Shown: positions 27,673 to 37,021, counted from the stretch's first letter. The stretch is 64,000 nucleotides of DNA from Verrucomicrobiaceae bacterium (GCA_016713035.1 JADJPW010000001.1:1054001-1118000), one strand, 5' to 3'. A program made the numbers and translations. The notes: generated from the letters alone by a model not told the origin.

Positions 27673-29319
27673 TCAGTGATTCCAAGAGAACTCGGTGGCA
27701 TTCATCAGCGTCCAAAACAGGTCCGACATGATGTTATCACGCACTTGAGCCCCCGCCGCCGCTGCCAGCAGCGACTCAAAGTGCGCAGCCTCCGCCGCAG
27801 TGGGCCTCCGGGTAAAAACAGCCAAAAACGCAGCCTCCACCGCACGGCGAGTATCCGGCGCCAACAAACGAATGCGTGAAGGCGCATTCAGGAGCGGATT
27901 ATCACGCACGTTATCAGTGACCATGTTGCCATTCATCAGCAGTAGGCGCTGCGGGATGGTGCCTCCTCCATCCGTGAAATCATCCTCACCTGTATCGCCA
28001 TAGCGTTTCACAAAATTCGCGATGTCAGCATCACGCTTCAGACGGAAGAGCACATGCGTATCTGCATCCAGCGTAGTCAGTGAGGCAGCCTGGATGACAC
28101 TGCCAGCCATCTGCTCTGGACGCAGTCGCGTGACTGGGAAAGCGGCCCAGCTCTGCTCCGCCAGCGCCGTGACGGGATGCTCAGGATCACCACTGTCGCT
28201 ACGCATCTGAAAGACACGCGTGCTTGCGATCACGCGGATGAGCCGCCGCAGATCATAGCCATGCGCGGCGAAGTCCTGCGCCAGCACCTCCAGACCGGGA
28301 GGCCACGGTCCCGTGTGCGAGATGTCATCCACCGGCATGATGAGTGGCCGATTCAAAAGCAGCGCCCACATACGATTCACGATGGCACGGGAAAAGGCAT
28401 GGTTTTCACCCGCAGTGATCCATGTGGCCAGTTGCTGCCGTGGGCTGCCCTTCTGTGGCAGCAAATCGGGCCGCCACGGCACCTGCGCTGCGATGGCGTG
28501 CTCCTTGGTCTCTCCGAGGTAGCGGTTCTGATACCGGCTTTTGGGGTCATCCCGCAGTCCATTGAGAGCGAATCCAGCTTGGCCGAAAAACGCCGCCAGT
28601 TGATGGAAATCCGTCTGCTTCCAGGCGCTACCGAGCTTCCCATCATGGCACTGCACACAGTCGATGCGTGTGGCGAGGAAGGCACGGCTCACACGGGCAG
28701 CCAGCTTCACCTCATCCGGCCCCTTTTTGTTCTCGTTGGTCACGCTGATGAAGTTCACCGCCGGATTGGTCGTCCACATGCCATTGGCCGTGATGAGCTC
28801 TCGCACGATCTGGTCGTAGGGCCGGTTTTTCATCAGGGCCTCACTGAGCCACTCTACCAGCCTACGACGCCGATAGATCAAAAACGGCCCATTTTCCGTC
28901 CCCACGAGCACCCGCGTGAGCCGCTCGGCGAGATAATCACTGCTGCGCCGGTCACTCAAAAGTCGCTCAAGCCAGAGCGAAGCAAAATCCCCTTCCCGCA
29001 CGGCCTCCGCAGCCCGCAACTCCTCCAAAGACGGAATACTACCCGTCAGAGCCAGCGACAGCCTACGAGCAAGCGTGAGCGAATCCGCCTTCGCGACAGG
29101 CGTGAGCCCCTTAGCCGCCCAATCCGCCTCAAAAGCCGCGTCCACGGCCTTCGCGGCATTTTTCACTTCTGGGTCCACCGCCGCCAGCGGCCTACTCGCC
29201 ATCTGGGGCATGCCTAGCACCCACACAGCCCCTCCCAGCCCCACGGCCAATCCGATGAGCAACGCTGCATTGCGTAGCAAAACAAACAGGGATGCAGCAG
29301 GTGGTGGATTCGATTCCAT
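27673..29319 (-). CDS. DUF1549/DUF1553 protein (PSCyt2-PSD1), membrane-anchored
   Basis: 548 aa from ATG 29319 ([12 protein letters not shown]). One N-terminal membrane helix ([16 protein letters not shown]). Residues about 60-270 are DUF1549, with [15 protein letters not shown] and a haem-type CVQCHDGK. Residues about 330-540 are DUF1553 ([30 protein letters not shown] and [11 protein letters not shown]). These very common planctomycete/verrucomicrobial proteins are thought to be exported enzymes working with DUF1501 partners; their biochemistry is unknown. The CxxCH would need a c-haem ligase. Confidence 0.9.
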   Translation of the reverse strand: MESNPPPAASLFVLLRNAALLIGLAVGLGGAVWVLGMPQMASRPLAAVDPEVKNAAKAVDAAFEADWAAKGLTPVAKADSLTLARRLSLALTGSIPSLEELRAAEAVREGDFASLWLERLLSDRRSSDYLAERLTRVLVGTENGPFLIYRRRRLVEWLSEALMKNRPYDQIVRELITANGMWTTNPAVNFISVTNENKKGPDEVKLAARVSRAFLATRIDCVQCHDGKLGSAWKQTDFHQLAAFFGQAGFALNGLRDDPKSRYQNRYLGETKEHAIAAQVPWRPDLLPQKGSPRQQLATWITAGENHAFSRAIVNRMWALLLNRPLIMPVDDISHTGPWPPGLEVLAQDFAAHGYDLRRLIRVIASTRVFQMRSDSGDPEHPVTALAEQSWAAFPVTRLRPEQMAGSVIQAASLTTLDADTHVLFRLKRDADIANFVKRYGDTGEDDFTDGGGTIPQRLLLMNGNMVTDNVRDNPLLNAPSRIRLLAPDTRRAVEAAFLAVFTRRPTAAEAAHFESLLAAAAGAQVRDNIMSDLFWTLMNATEFSWNH

Positions 29320-29400
29320 GAGGCGGAGAATGGTAGCAGCATGAACACAGCCCAGCGCAAAACGTTTCAAACCAGCTCAGCACATGCAGAGCCCCACGCT

Positions 29401-30075
29401 CTAGCCCCCGCTCACCCCAAAGGTGAATTCCTCCATGCGTCGCGTCTGATCAAAGCTGGGCAGCAGTGAATGATCATGCGTCACCACGATGAGCGCACTG
29501 CCACGCTGCCGCGCATCTTCGATTAGCAGATCCGTCACGATACGACCACGCTGCGGATCGAGCGAGGCCGTAGGCTCATCCGCCAGCACAAAACGCGGCT
29601 GATGGGCCAGAGCACGGGCGATAGCGACCCGCTGGCGCTCCCCCTGCGAGAGGCGGGACACGAGCCGTGCACGATGCGGGGCGATTTGCAGCCGATCGAG
29701 CAGGATGGGCAGGTTTTCCACCGCCTTGGCCAGACACTCGCGGCTGAACTGGTGTGGCAGCAGCACATTCTCCTCCACCGTGAGGTAATCGAGCAGCGCG
29801 AAGTCCTGAAACACCAGCCCCACATGCCGTAGGCGGAAGGCACGCCGTGATTCCGGGCTCAGGGAGCTAAAATCCTGTTCATCGAGCTGAATACGGCCTC
29901 TCTGCGCCGTGAGCAGCCCCGTGATGAGGCGCAGCAGCGTCGTCTTCCCACCACCACTGGCCCCCGCCAGAGCCAGCGTCGATGCCTCGCCCACCTCCAG
30001 CCGCGCCACCTCCAGGCGGAAATCACTCCCTGGGTAGGCAAAGGCGAGATCGGTGATGGAAACGGCAGCAGCCAT
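29401..30075 (-). CDS. ABC transporter ATP-binding protein (LolD/MacB-like)
   Basis: 224 aa from ATG 30075 (MAAAVSITDLAFAY); an upstream start at 30117 adds a basic, unlikely N-terminus. Walker A GASGGGKTT, Q-loop VFQDFA, signature LSQGERQR, Walker B FVLADEPTASLD and the H-loop VTHDHS are all intact. The size and sequence fit the MacB/LolD/FtsE class that works with FtsX-like permeases. No permease is encoded next to it; the downstream gene is the DUF1549/1553 protein. The substrate is therefore open. Confidence 0.9.
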   Translation of the reverse strand: MAAAVSITDLAFAYPGSDFRLEVARLEVGEASTLALAGASGGGKTTLLRLITGLLTAQRGRIQLDEQDFSSLSPESRRAFRLRHVGLVFQDFALLDYLTVEENVLLPHQFSRECLAKAVENLPILLDRLQIAPHRARLVSRLSQGERQRVAIARALAHQPRFVLADEPTASLDPQRGRIVTDLLIEDARQRGSALIVVTHDHSLLPSFDQTRRMEEFTFGVSGG

Positions 30076-30215
30076 GCCCAGCATGAAGCGCCGACTCCGC
30101 GAAAATGCGAGCACCAATCCATCCCCAGAACAGAAAAGCCCCCATGGCCGAAAAGCTGAGGGGCCAGCAGATTGTTCGTTGAGATCACGCAGGGTGCCAC
30201 GTACAGTCCCCCCGT

Positions 30216-31343
30216 ATGAAATCCCACGGAAGACTGTTTTTATCCTTGTTGATGAGTGTACTCACCTTTGCCGCTGCGTCTGCTTGGGCGCAGGGACGTG
30301 CTGCGGATGAAGAGGAGCTCATGCGCCGTGCCAACAGCGGTGACGCCGATGCACAGTTCGAGGCCGGTGTGCGCCAAGTCACCGGCGAGGGATTGCGCAA
30401 AGACGCCAAAGAAGGTGCCAAATGGATCGAAAAAGCCGCCAAACAAAAGCACCGCCAAGCCATGCACGTCATGGGCACCCTCTTTGAAGACGGAGTCGGC
30501 GTCCCAAAAGACATCGCCCGTGCGCATGAGTGGTATGAAAAAGGTGCCGCCAGTGGATTCCCCGCCTCGCAGCACCAGCTCGGCATCCTTTACGAAGACG
30601 GCATCGGCGTGAGCAAAGATCCCGTGAAGGCCGCGAGTTGGTTCAAAAAAGCCGCCGAGCAGGGCCTAGCCCAGGCACAGACAGCCTACGCCGCGAAATT
30701 GGAAAGTGGTGTTGGCGTGGCCAAAAGCGCCGCAAAAGCCGCCCTCTGGTATCTACGCTCCGCACAGCAAAACTTCGTGCCAGCAATGACCCGCCTGGCC
30801 AATCTCTATTACACTGGAGAAGGCGTCCCCGTCGATTACCGCCGTGCACGCGCATGGTATCAGGTCGCAGCCACATCGGAGGACCCCTGGTCAGCGAATA
30901 ATCTGGCCTGGTTCTACGCCACCTGCCCAGATGATGACATGCACAACGGCGAAAAAGCCGTGGAGCAGGCAAAACGTGCCCTAAAGCTCGTCGTCGAGGT
31001 CGAGCAGCGTGAAGAGCACCCCTACGAGATGGTCGATACCATGGCCGCAGCCCTCGCACGCAATGGCGAATACAAAGAGGCCGAGCTCTGGCAAAAACGC
31101 ACGCTCACCCTGCTCGCCGAAGACAAAAAAATCAGCAAAGAAGACCGCTCCAAGCTGGAATCCGAGTTCCAGGGCCGCCTACAGCTCTATCAAAAACACA
31201 CACCTTACCACGACCCAGAATCCAAAGGCCAAGAGGGTGCAGAACCACTGCCAGAAGACACCATCCTCCAAGATCTGGGGGAGCCCGAGCGCCAACAGCC
31301 CAAAAAGCAGCCGCGCAAAAACTCACGCGGCACCGTGGTCTGA
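30216..31343 (+). CDS. Exported Sel1-repeat protein
   Basis: 375 aa with a signal peptide (FLSLLMSVLTFAAASAWA, cleavage near residue 26). Five or more Sel1-like repeats of about 36 residues follow, for example AMHVMGTLFEDGVGVPKD, QHQLGILYEDGIGVSKD and MTRLANLYYTGEGVPVD. Then come a TPR-like section and a charged, Lys/Pro/Gln-rich tail. Such solenoids bind protein partners in the periplasm. It precedes the GDP-fucose synthase gene by 37 bp and may be co-transcribed with it. Confidence 0.9.
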   Translation: MKSHGRLFLSLLMSVLTFAAASAWAQGRAADEEELMRRANSGDADAQFEAGVRQVTGEGLRKDAKEGAKWIEKAAKQKHRQAMHVMGTLFEDGVGVPKDIARAHEWYEKGAASGFPASQHQLGILYEDGIGVSKDPVKAASWFKKAAEQGLAQAQTAYAAKLESGVGVAKSAAKAALWYLRSAQQNFVPAMTRLANLYYTGEGVPVDYRRARAWYQVAATSEDPWSANNLAWFYATCPDDDMHNGEKAVEQAKRALKLVVEVEQREEHPYEMVDTMAAALARNGEYKEAELWQKRTLTLLAEDKKISKEDRSKLESEFQGRLQLYQKHTPYHDPESKGQEGAEPLPEDTILQDLGEPERQQPKKQPRKNSRGTVV

Positions 31344-31380
31344 GCATCCGAGCAAAACGGGGCCTTTTTTACTTCAACGC

Positions 31381-32325
31381 ATGATCAAACCGAAACGCAT
31401 CTTCATCGCCGGCCATCGTGGGCTCGTAGGCGGTGCCCTCGTCCGCCATTATCAAAAACTGCCCGATTGGGAAATCCTCACTCGGGGACGCGAAGAACTC
31501 GATCTGCGTGATCCTCTGGCGGTGCAGGCCTTTTTTGAAAAAGAGCGGCCAGAATACGTCATCCTCGCCGCCGCAAAGGTCGGCGGCATCGGCGCAAATG
31601 CCGCCATGCCAGTCGTTTTCCTCCTGGAGAACCTCAAAATCCAAAATGCCGTCATCGAAGCCTGCCACACCTGCGGCGTGAAAAAGCTCCTCTTCCTCGG
31701 CAGCACCTGCATCTACCCCAAAACGGCCCCCATGCCGCTGCGGGAGGATTCACTGCTCACCGGCCCCATGGAGACCACCAACATGCCCTACTCCGTGGCG
31801 AAAATCGCCGGCATCACCCTCTGTCAGGCCTACCGGCGGCAATTTGGCGCAGACTTCATCACCGCCATGCCCGCGAACCTCTATGGCCCAGGCGATAACT
31901 TCCACCCAGATCATTCCCATGTGCTGCCATCGCTGATGCGGAAATTCCATGAGGCTGCCACACAGGACCGCGCAGAAGTGACTCTCTGGGGCACCGGCAG
32001 CCCGAGCCGTGAATTCATGCACTGCGACGACCTCGCAGACGCCTGCGCCTTCTTGCTCGAAAACTACAACGGTGAAGAAATCGTGAACGTCGGCTGCGGC
32101 GAAGAAATCCGTATCCGCGAGGCCGCCGAGGTGCTCCAAGAAGTCACCGGCTTCCGTGGCAAAATCGTCTGGGACACCAGCAAGCCAGACGGCAACCCAC
32201 GTCGCCTACTGGATGTCACAAGACTCTCCAACATGGGCTGGCACTCGAAGATCCCCTTCCGCGACGGCGTCGCATCCACCTACGCCTGGTACCGCTCCCA
32301 CATCGCCGAAGCACGGGAGGATTAG
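31381..32325 (+). CDS. fcl: GDP-L-fucose synthase
   Basis: 314 aa, the normal length for the family. Start ATG 31381 leads straight into the NADP Rossmann motif AGHRGLVGGALV. LGSTCIYPKTAPMPLRE with the catalytic Ser, YSVAK (catalytic Tyr and Lys) and NLYGPGDNFHPDHSHV are diagnostic. It carries out the epimerase/reductase step from GDP-4-keto-6-deoxymannose to GDP-L-fucose for surface glycans. The partner gene gmd is not in the window. The dispersed repeat follows the stop. Confidence 0.94.
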   Translation: MIKPKRIFIAGHRGLVGGALVRHYQKLPDWEILTRGREELDLRDPLAVQAFFEKERPEYVILAAAKVGGIGANAAMPVVFLLENLKIQNAVIEACHTCGVKKLLFLGSTCIYPKTAPMPLREDSLLTGPMETTNMPYSVAKIAGITLCQAYRRQFGADFITAMPANLYGPGDNFHPDHSHVLPSLMRKFHEAATQDRAEVTLWGTGSPSREFMHCDDLADACAFLLENYNGEEIVNVGCGEEIRIREAAEVLQEVTGFRGKIVWDTSKPDGNPRRLLDVTRLSNMGWHSKIPFRDGVASTYAWYRSHIAEARED

Positions 32326-32387
32326 CTTCATCTGGGAAGTCGGTGCATCAAAAATAGATCACGCTTAGGCGCAGCCCGAAGAACGCG

Positions 32388-32545
32388 GCAGCGTCGTGGA
32401 GTGCGTGTGGCAAGCCTAGGCGCGACACCGCTGTCGCTAGCCGGAGTGCTCACTTCGACCTCGGACACCCTTTTGATCGCTCGACAGCGGTGTCGCCGAT
32501 GCAAGGTGCCCTTGCACCTATGCCACCGCACTCCACGACGCTGTC
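32388..32545. repeat. Dispersed palindromic repeat, copy 2, with both arms (BIME-like)
   Basis: Left arm AGCGTCGTGGAGTGCG at 32390 and right arm CCACCGCACTCCACGACGCT (32523-32542) are inverted copies of one another. Inside them CGACACCGCTGTCG (32423-32436) and its reverse complement CGACAGCGGTGTCG (32482-32495) pair, and GCAAGG-TGC-CCTTGC (32501-32515) is a further hairpin. The whole 155-bp unit can fold into one long hairpin or two REP hairpins. The left half matches 16035-16090 closely. It accounts for most of the 332-bp gap between fcl and the FAD oxidoreductase; nothing else was seen there. Confidence 0.75.
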
Positions 32546-32657
32546 GCGAAAATGGAGTTCTTTTGGAAATGGTTTCGCTTCGATAGGCGAGGGGAAGCCC
32601 CCGAAATCTCGACGGCCAACAGGCTGCCGCATTCCTTCCTCATTCTAGCGAGGAGCA

Positions 32658-34982
32658 TCACTTCGCCGGAACGACCTGCACGGCATCCAGGTGCACGTTT
32701 CCACCGGCTCCGGCGGTGCGGAAGATGACGGCGGCTTCTTCGCCTGCGGTGAAGGTGAAAGTGCCGAGGGTGTGGGCTCCTTGTTTGCCGTTGGCGGGCT
32801 TGGATTGATCGACAGTGATGACTTTTTCGCCGTCGGTGCTGAGGACGGTGACGGGGGCGGTTTTGGCGCGGTTGGCGTGGGGCTGGAAGTAGATGCGGAC
32901 TTCGTATTTGCCGGTTTCTTTGACGCTGAAGGCGAAGCGGGCACTGGCGTCTTTGTCGGCTCCGTAGCTGTAGTGATCGCCGATGTAGGGCTTCAAGCCT
33001 TCGCCGTGGGCCCATTTGCCGTTCAGCTCGGCTTCTTTGTCGTCGATGACAATGCCGTCGAGTTTTTTGGGGTCGATGCTGTCAGAGGAAAGGGCAGTAT
33101 CGGGCAGCTTTTTGGCGTTCTGGGGCAGGTAGAGGCTGCCTTCGAGCGTGTCGCGGCGCATGGCTCCGGGCTGGGACATGAGGTCCTTCAAGATGTCGAG
33201 ATACTGCTCATAGACGCCACGTGGGCTGGTGTGGTGGCGCACGCAGATCCAGGCGGCTTTGCCGACGACTTCGCCCATCATGCCGCAGGTGCGCATGACG
33301 CGGGTGGAGCCGAGGGCGTGGCGCTCGACGCTGATGGTGCGGCCGGCCATGAAGAGATTCCCGATGTCTTTGCTGTAAAAGCAGCGGTAGGGCACAGGGT
33401 AGCCGTTTTTGCGGTCGGTGTGCTTACCAAACTCGGCGCGGCTGATGAAGGGATTGTCGGGGAAGTTTTTCATGTACTCCTGCTTCGGGTAGTGGAGGTC
33501 TTGGTCCCAGGTGGTGGGCACGCAGCCATCGGGGTGGATGACGCCTTTGACCATGTCTTCGCCATTGAGGATGAGATCACCGACGATGCGGCGGCTTTCA
33601 CGCGGGCCACCAATGTAGGCGAGCCAGGTGAGATCGTGCTGGGCGTAGGCTTCGGCTTTGAGGGTCTTCAAGGCGGAGACGGCTCCATAGACGGCGCGGA
33701 AGTTGTGATCGCGGATGAGCTCGAGGTCGTTGATGGGGTGCTTGTCGAAGCCGCTTTCCCAGAACCACTCGCCGTGGACGTAGTCCTCAGGATTCGGCAC
33801 GGGATTGTAGCCGAGGTCGTAGCCGGATTGGTTGGCGGCGTTCTTTTTGCCGACGGGGGCAAGCGCTTTCGGCTCTGGGAAGTCTTCGAGCTTCAAAGGC
33901 AGTGCCCAGGGCGTGGCGGGCCAGGTGACGGGCTTTTTGAGGTTCTGCATGACCCACATGTTGCTCATGCCCATGCGGCCTTTTTCTTCCATCATGAACT
34001 CCGCACCTGCGAGAGCACCCACGCTGCCGTGGCCAGTGCAATCGACGAAGAGCTTGCCGACGAAGCGGGTTTCTTTGCCCGTCTTGGTATCGAGGCCGGT
34101 GACGCTGCGGATGTTCTTTTTATCCGCGCTCATCTCTACGCCATAGACGTGCGTATTGAGGAATAGCTCGATCGTCTTCTCTGCCTTGACGGTGTCTTCC
34201 TTGAGCTTGTCGTTGAATTCCTGCGGATCAGCGGCGGGACTGTTGCTGGCGCGGTCGGCGAATTCTTCGATGATTTCGCCAAGATGCGGATACAGGCCGC
34301 GACGTGTGCCGCCCATGGCCCAGACCTGGATTTCGCTCGATCCATTGCCACCGAGCACGGGGCGATTCTGGATGAAGGCGACCTTCAATCCCTGGCGTGC
34401 ACCGGAAATGGCCGCGCCCATGCCGGAGTAGCCGCCACCGACAACGACGAGGTCGTATTCGCTGCTTTCAGGAGCCTTCTCAGGCAAACCGAGCATCTTT
34501 TTGCGCATCTCGGTGCTCGGCGTGAAGCTGGCGTCATCACTGAGCACGATGGCGTCCACGCGGCCATCAAAGCCGGTGAGGTCTTTGAGCGTGATTTTGG
34601 CTTTGCCGTCGATTTTGACCGGCCCGGCCTTTTCCCACTGCCAATCTTTGCCCGTGGCACCGAACTCATGCTTCAGCGTCTCGCCATTCACCGCGATCTG
34701 GAAGCGGCCCGGTGCTCCTGGAGCATCCCAGGGGCCGACCCAGTTCTTCGTGCGTGCCCAGAGGGTGTACTCGCCCGCAGGGAGCTCGATTTCCGTTTCG
34801 GCGTCTTTGACCACTTTGCCCATGCCGTGTGCCATGAGGTAGGGCGAGCCCATCACGTCAATGAACTGCGTGTCGAGCACCCAGCCGCCTGGATTGGTAA
34901 AGGATTCCGCTTCGATCCACTTCGGCGCGGCGTGGAGCGTGGGGCAGAGAGCGAGGAGTAAGGCGAGAGAGGCAGGTTTCAT
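32658..34982 (-). CDS. Exported FAD-dependent oxidoreductase with flanking carbohydrate-binding-like domains
   Basis: 774 aa from ATG 34982, which gives a signal peptide (MKPASLALLLALCPTLHA); the longer ORF to 35114 lacks one. Residues about 19-130 are a beta-sandwich reminiscent of carbohydrate-binding modules (WIEAESF, ELPAGEYTLWART). Residues about 150-610 are a PF12831-type FAD-dependent oxidoreductase: the dinucleotide motif VVVGGGYSGMGAAISGARQG, NGSSEIQVWAMGG, VDCTGHG and AGRTISVERHALGSTRVMRT. The final 120 residues are a golvesin/xanthan-lyase-like beta domain (KYEVRIYFQPHANR). The reaction is probably oxidation of a sugar or polysaccharide outside the cytoplasm. Confidence 0.88.
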   Translation of the reverse strand: MKPASLALLLALCPTLHAAPKWIEAESFTNPGGWVLDTQFIDVMGSPYLMAHGMGKVVKDAETEIELPAGEYTLWARTKNWVGPWDAPGAPGRFQIAVNGETLKHEFGATGKDWQWEKAGPVKIDGKAKITLKDLTGFDGRVDAIVLSDDASFTPSTEMRKKMLGLPEKAPESSEYDLVVVGGGYSGMGAAISGARQGLKVAFIQNRPVLGGNGSSEIQVWAMGGTRRGLYPHLGEIIEEFADRASNSPAADPQEFNDKLKEDTVKAEKTIELFLNTHVYGVEMSADKKNIRSVTGLDTKTGKETRFVGKLFVDCTGHGSVGALAGAEFMMEEKGRMGMSNMWVMQNLKKPVTWPATPWALPLKLEDFPEPKALAPVGKKNAANQSGYDLGYNPVPNPEDYVHGEWFWESGFDKHPINDLELIRDHNFRAVYGAVSALKTLKAEAYAQHDLTWLAYIGGPRESRRIVGDLILNGEDMVKGVIHPDGCVPTTWDQDLHYPKQEYMKNFPDNPFISRAEFGKHTDRKNGYPVPYRCFYSKDIGNLFMAGRTISVERHALGSTRVMRTCGMMGEVVGKAAWICVRHHTSPRGVYEQYLDILKDLMSQPGAMRRDTLEGSLYLPQNAKKLPDTALSSDSIDPKKLDGIVIDDKEAELNGKWAHGEGLKPYIGDHYSYGADKDASARFAFSVKETGKYEVRIYFQPHANRAKTAPVTVLSTDGEKVITVDQSKPANGKQGAHTLGTFTFTAGEEAAVIFRTAGAGGNVHLDAVQVVPAK

Positions 34983-35025
34983 GTGCGTGCGGGCCTCTTT
35001 AAACGCCGGAATCCTGCGCCGCAAA

Positions 35026-35559
35026 TCACGCGGTGGCCTTTTCTGGCGGTTTCTCGAAAAAAGTCGAGAGCACGAGCAAAATGGCCGCACAGACGACACA
35101 GGAGTCTGCGACATTAAAAGAGGGCCAGGGATGAAATGGAGCGAATCCGAGATCGAACTTCAAAAAATCCACCACGTAGCCATCGAGGAAGGTGCCCTGG
35201 AAGAGCTTCCCACTCTCTGAGGAGCGGAACAGGCGATCTGTGAAATTCCCAAAGATGCCGGAGACGATGAGCGCAGCGGCCAGACGGCTCATCCAGCCGG
35301 GAAACATGCCTTTGCGATGCATCGTCCAGATAAAGAACAATGCGGCGATGTAGATGACGGTGAAGATGTAGTTCGCATACGCAGAGCCATTCAGGATGCC
35401 AAAGGCCATGCCGGTATTCGCAGCGTGATGCAGCCAAAAAATGCCGGGGATGATCTCCTGCTCATTGGCGTAGAGCTGGAAGTGATCGGCGATGTAGCTT
35501 TTGCTAAGTTGATCGGCGATGAAGAGCGGGAGGGAGAGCAGGAGGAGCAGGCGGAGCAT
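35026..35559 (-). CDS. lspA: Lipoprotein signal peptidase (signal peptidase II)
   Basis: 177 aa, four membrane helices. The conserved blocks are NTGMAFG, SGIFGNFTDRL with the first catalytic Asp, and WPSFNVADS with the second, preceded by GYVVDFLKFD. It cleaves prolipoproteins after lipidation of the Cys; several lipoproteins predicted in this window are candidate substrates. There are 43 bp between its stop and the start of the FAD oxidoreductase gene downstream, and 54 bp to the dehydrogenase gene upstream. Confidence 0.94.
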   Translation of the reverse strand: MLRLLLLLSLPLFIADQLSKSYIADHFQLYANEQEIIPGIFWLHHAANTGMAFGILNGSAYANYIFTVIYIAALFFIWTMHRKGMFPGWMSRLAAALIVSGIFGNFTDRLFRSSESGKLFQGTFLDGYVVDFLKFDLGFAPFHPWPSFNVADSCVVCAAILLVLSTFFEKPPEKATA

Positions 35560-35613
35560 GGGTTTCGCTACGGTGGAGGGATAGGGGGCGTCAAGTTTGA
35601 GAAGCGTGTGCCC

Positions 35614-36441
35614 TTAGCGCCGACCGATGACGCTGAAATCGAGATCGCCCTCTCCAGCCTCCACACCACGGCGCATGGCCGCAGCGGTGCAGTCCAGCGC
35701 CGGAGCCTGGATGCTGGCCTCTGCCGCTAGCTCACGGGCGAAGTCGGCATCCTTCAGCATGTTCCGCAGGCTGAAGTGTGGCTCGAAGTCGCCTTTCATG
35801 ATGGCGGGCAGCTTCATGCCGATGAGGGTGGAGTAGTTCGCATTCGACTCCAGTGCGGTATGCAGACGCTCCAGGTGAATGCCGTGTGCCTGTGTGATGG
35901 CGGCAGCCTCTGCCACGGCCTCCACGATCACGGCGGAGACCAGGTTCGTGACGATTTTCAGCACCATGGCATCACCGACTTGGCCGAGAGGGATGATTTT
36001 GGCCGCGCTGGCCTCCAGCACGGGCCGTGCACGCTCCAGCAGCAAATCTGGGCCGCCGATGTAGTAACAGAGCTTGCCATTCTGCGCAGCCATCTTGCTA
36101 CCCGTGAAGGGTGCATCGAGAAAGGCTGCTCCGGTGGACTCGACTAGCCGCGCGGCCTCCAGGGTGGCTTTTTTGCTCACCGTGGCGTGATTCATGACGA
36201 GGTGCCCTGGCCGCAGCGCGGGCAGCATGTCGGTGATGGCCTCCAGCAGGGCTGCGCTGTCTCGGACGAAGATCTGGATGATGCCAGCGGACTCTGCCAC
36301 CTCACGCGGTGAAGCGAGGAAGTTCGGCACCGAGCGGGCGCTGCGACTCCAGACGAAGACTTCGTGACCTGCTTGGCGCAGATTCTCTGTGACGCGACTG
36401 CCGATGATGCCGAGTCCGAGGACTCCTATGTGGGGTTTCAT
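35614..36441 (-). CDS. NAD(P)-dependent beta-hydroxyacid dehydrogenase family protein
   Basis: 275 aa. N-terminal Rossmann motif GVLGLGIIGSRV with VWSRS at the NADP-discriminating position, then the substrate segment AFLDAPFTGSKMAAQNGKL (G-S-x-x-A-x-x-G) and the catalytic Lys in LKIVTNLV. Members include 3-hydroxyisobutyrate and tartronate semialdehyde reductases and imine-reductase-like enzymes; the substrate cannot be told. It starts at 36441 and lies upstream of lspA in the same direction. Confidence 0.88.
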   Translation of the reverse strand: MKPHIGVLGLGIIGSRVTENLRQAGHEVFVWSRSARSVPNFLASPREVAESAGIIQIFVRDSAALLEAITDMLPALRPGHLVMNHATVSKKATLEAARLVESTGAAFLDAPFTGSKMAAQNGKLCYYIGGPDLLLERARPVLEASAAKIIPLGQVGDAMVLKIVTNLVSAVIVEAVAEAAAITQAHGIHLERLHTALESNANYSTLIGMKLPAIMKGDFEPHFSLRNMLKDADFARELAAEASIQAPALDCTAAAMRRGVEAGEGDLDFSVIGRR

Positions 36442-36561
36442 ACGGGTGGATGTAAGTCTGTGCCGCTAGCTGGTCAAGACGTGCGATTTGATGGGCCGCT
36501 ATTGCGATCAAATCGGTGGCGACTTGCCGCAGGCTGGTTTTGCATGGCAACTTGCCTCGAT

Positions 36562-36822
36562 ATGAATCCCTCCATCTGCCGCACACTCAATACTCTCTGC
36601 TTCCAGGCCGGAATCTTCTCCATTCTGCTCTCCATCTGGATCTGGTGGTTCCTCAATGGTGACTCACCCGATGAGCAGGCACACGCAGAGCGCTTTGGCA
36701 TCTTCATCGGCCTCTGGGCTCCGACATTGCTGATCCTCTCCAATCGCTTTGACCGCTACGCAGACAAGGCCCCTGCCCTGCCAGGCCTGAAGGCAGAAAA
36801 TGAGACCGAAAGCCAGAGCTAG
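36562..36822 (+). CDS. Small two-helix membrane protein
   Basis: 86 aa, not recognised. Two membrane segments, CFQAGIFSILLSIWIWWFL and FGIFIGLWAPTLLILS, separated by a charged loop (GDSPDEQAHAERF), with a polar C-terminal tail. An in-frame ATG at 36544 is possible. It is divergent from the dehydrogenase gene. The hydrophobic pattern and acidic loop look coding rather than random. Confidence 0.65.
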   Translation: MNPSICRTLNTLCFQAGIFSILLSIWIWWFLNGDSPDEQAHAERFGIFIGLWAPTLLILSNRFDRYADKAPALPGLKAENETESQS

Positions 36823-36884
36823 CCTGCATTTCTCACACTCTGGGTAAAAAACACCTCAGTCTGTTTTCGTGTCCGCCTCGCCGG

Positions 36885-36954
36885 AGTGCTTAGTGCTTAG
36901 TGGTCAGTTGATTTGCTCCTGGTGGTTGCCACTGAGCACTGAGAACTGAGCACT
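36885..36954. repeat. Imperfect 24-bp inverted repeat in convergent intergenic space
   Basis: Arms 36885-36908 and 36931-36954 pair at about 20 of 24 positions around a 22-base loop. Each arm is itself built of short near-repeats (GTGCTTA twice on the left, ACTGAGCAC twice on the right). It lies between the ends of two converging genes, so it could act as a two-way transcription stop, although no T-run follows. Confidence 0.6.
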
Positions 36955-37021
36955 TCGTTCCTGAAATGGCGTGAGAAAGCCAGAGCTAGCCGCCGCGCTC
37001 GGTAGCTCCAGAATCACCTCA

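Noticed and set aside
28177..29217. 346-codon plus-strand frame opposite the DUF1549/1553 gene
   Set aside because: Shadow of a gene with recognised domains.
32691..34166. 491-codon open frame on the plus strand opposite the FAD oxidoreductase gene
   Set aside because: It is antisense to a gene with clear domains; the product is a Gly/Val/Asp/Ala-rich shadow typical of the codon bias of this GC-rich genome.
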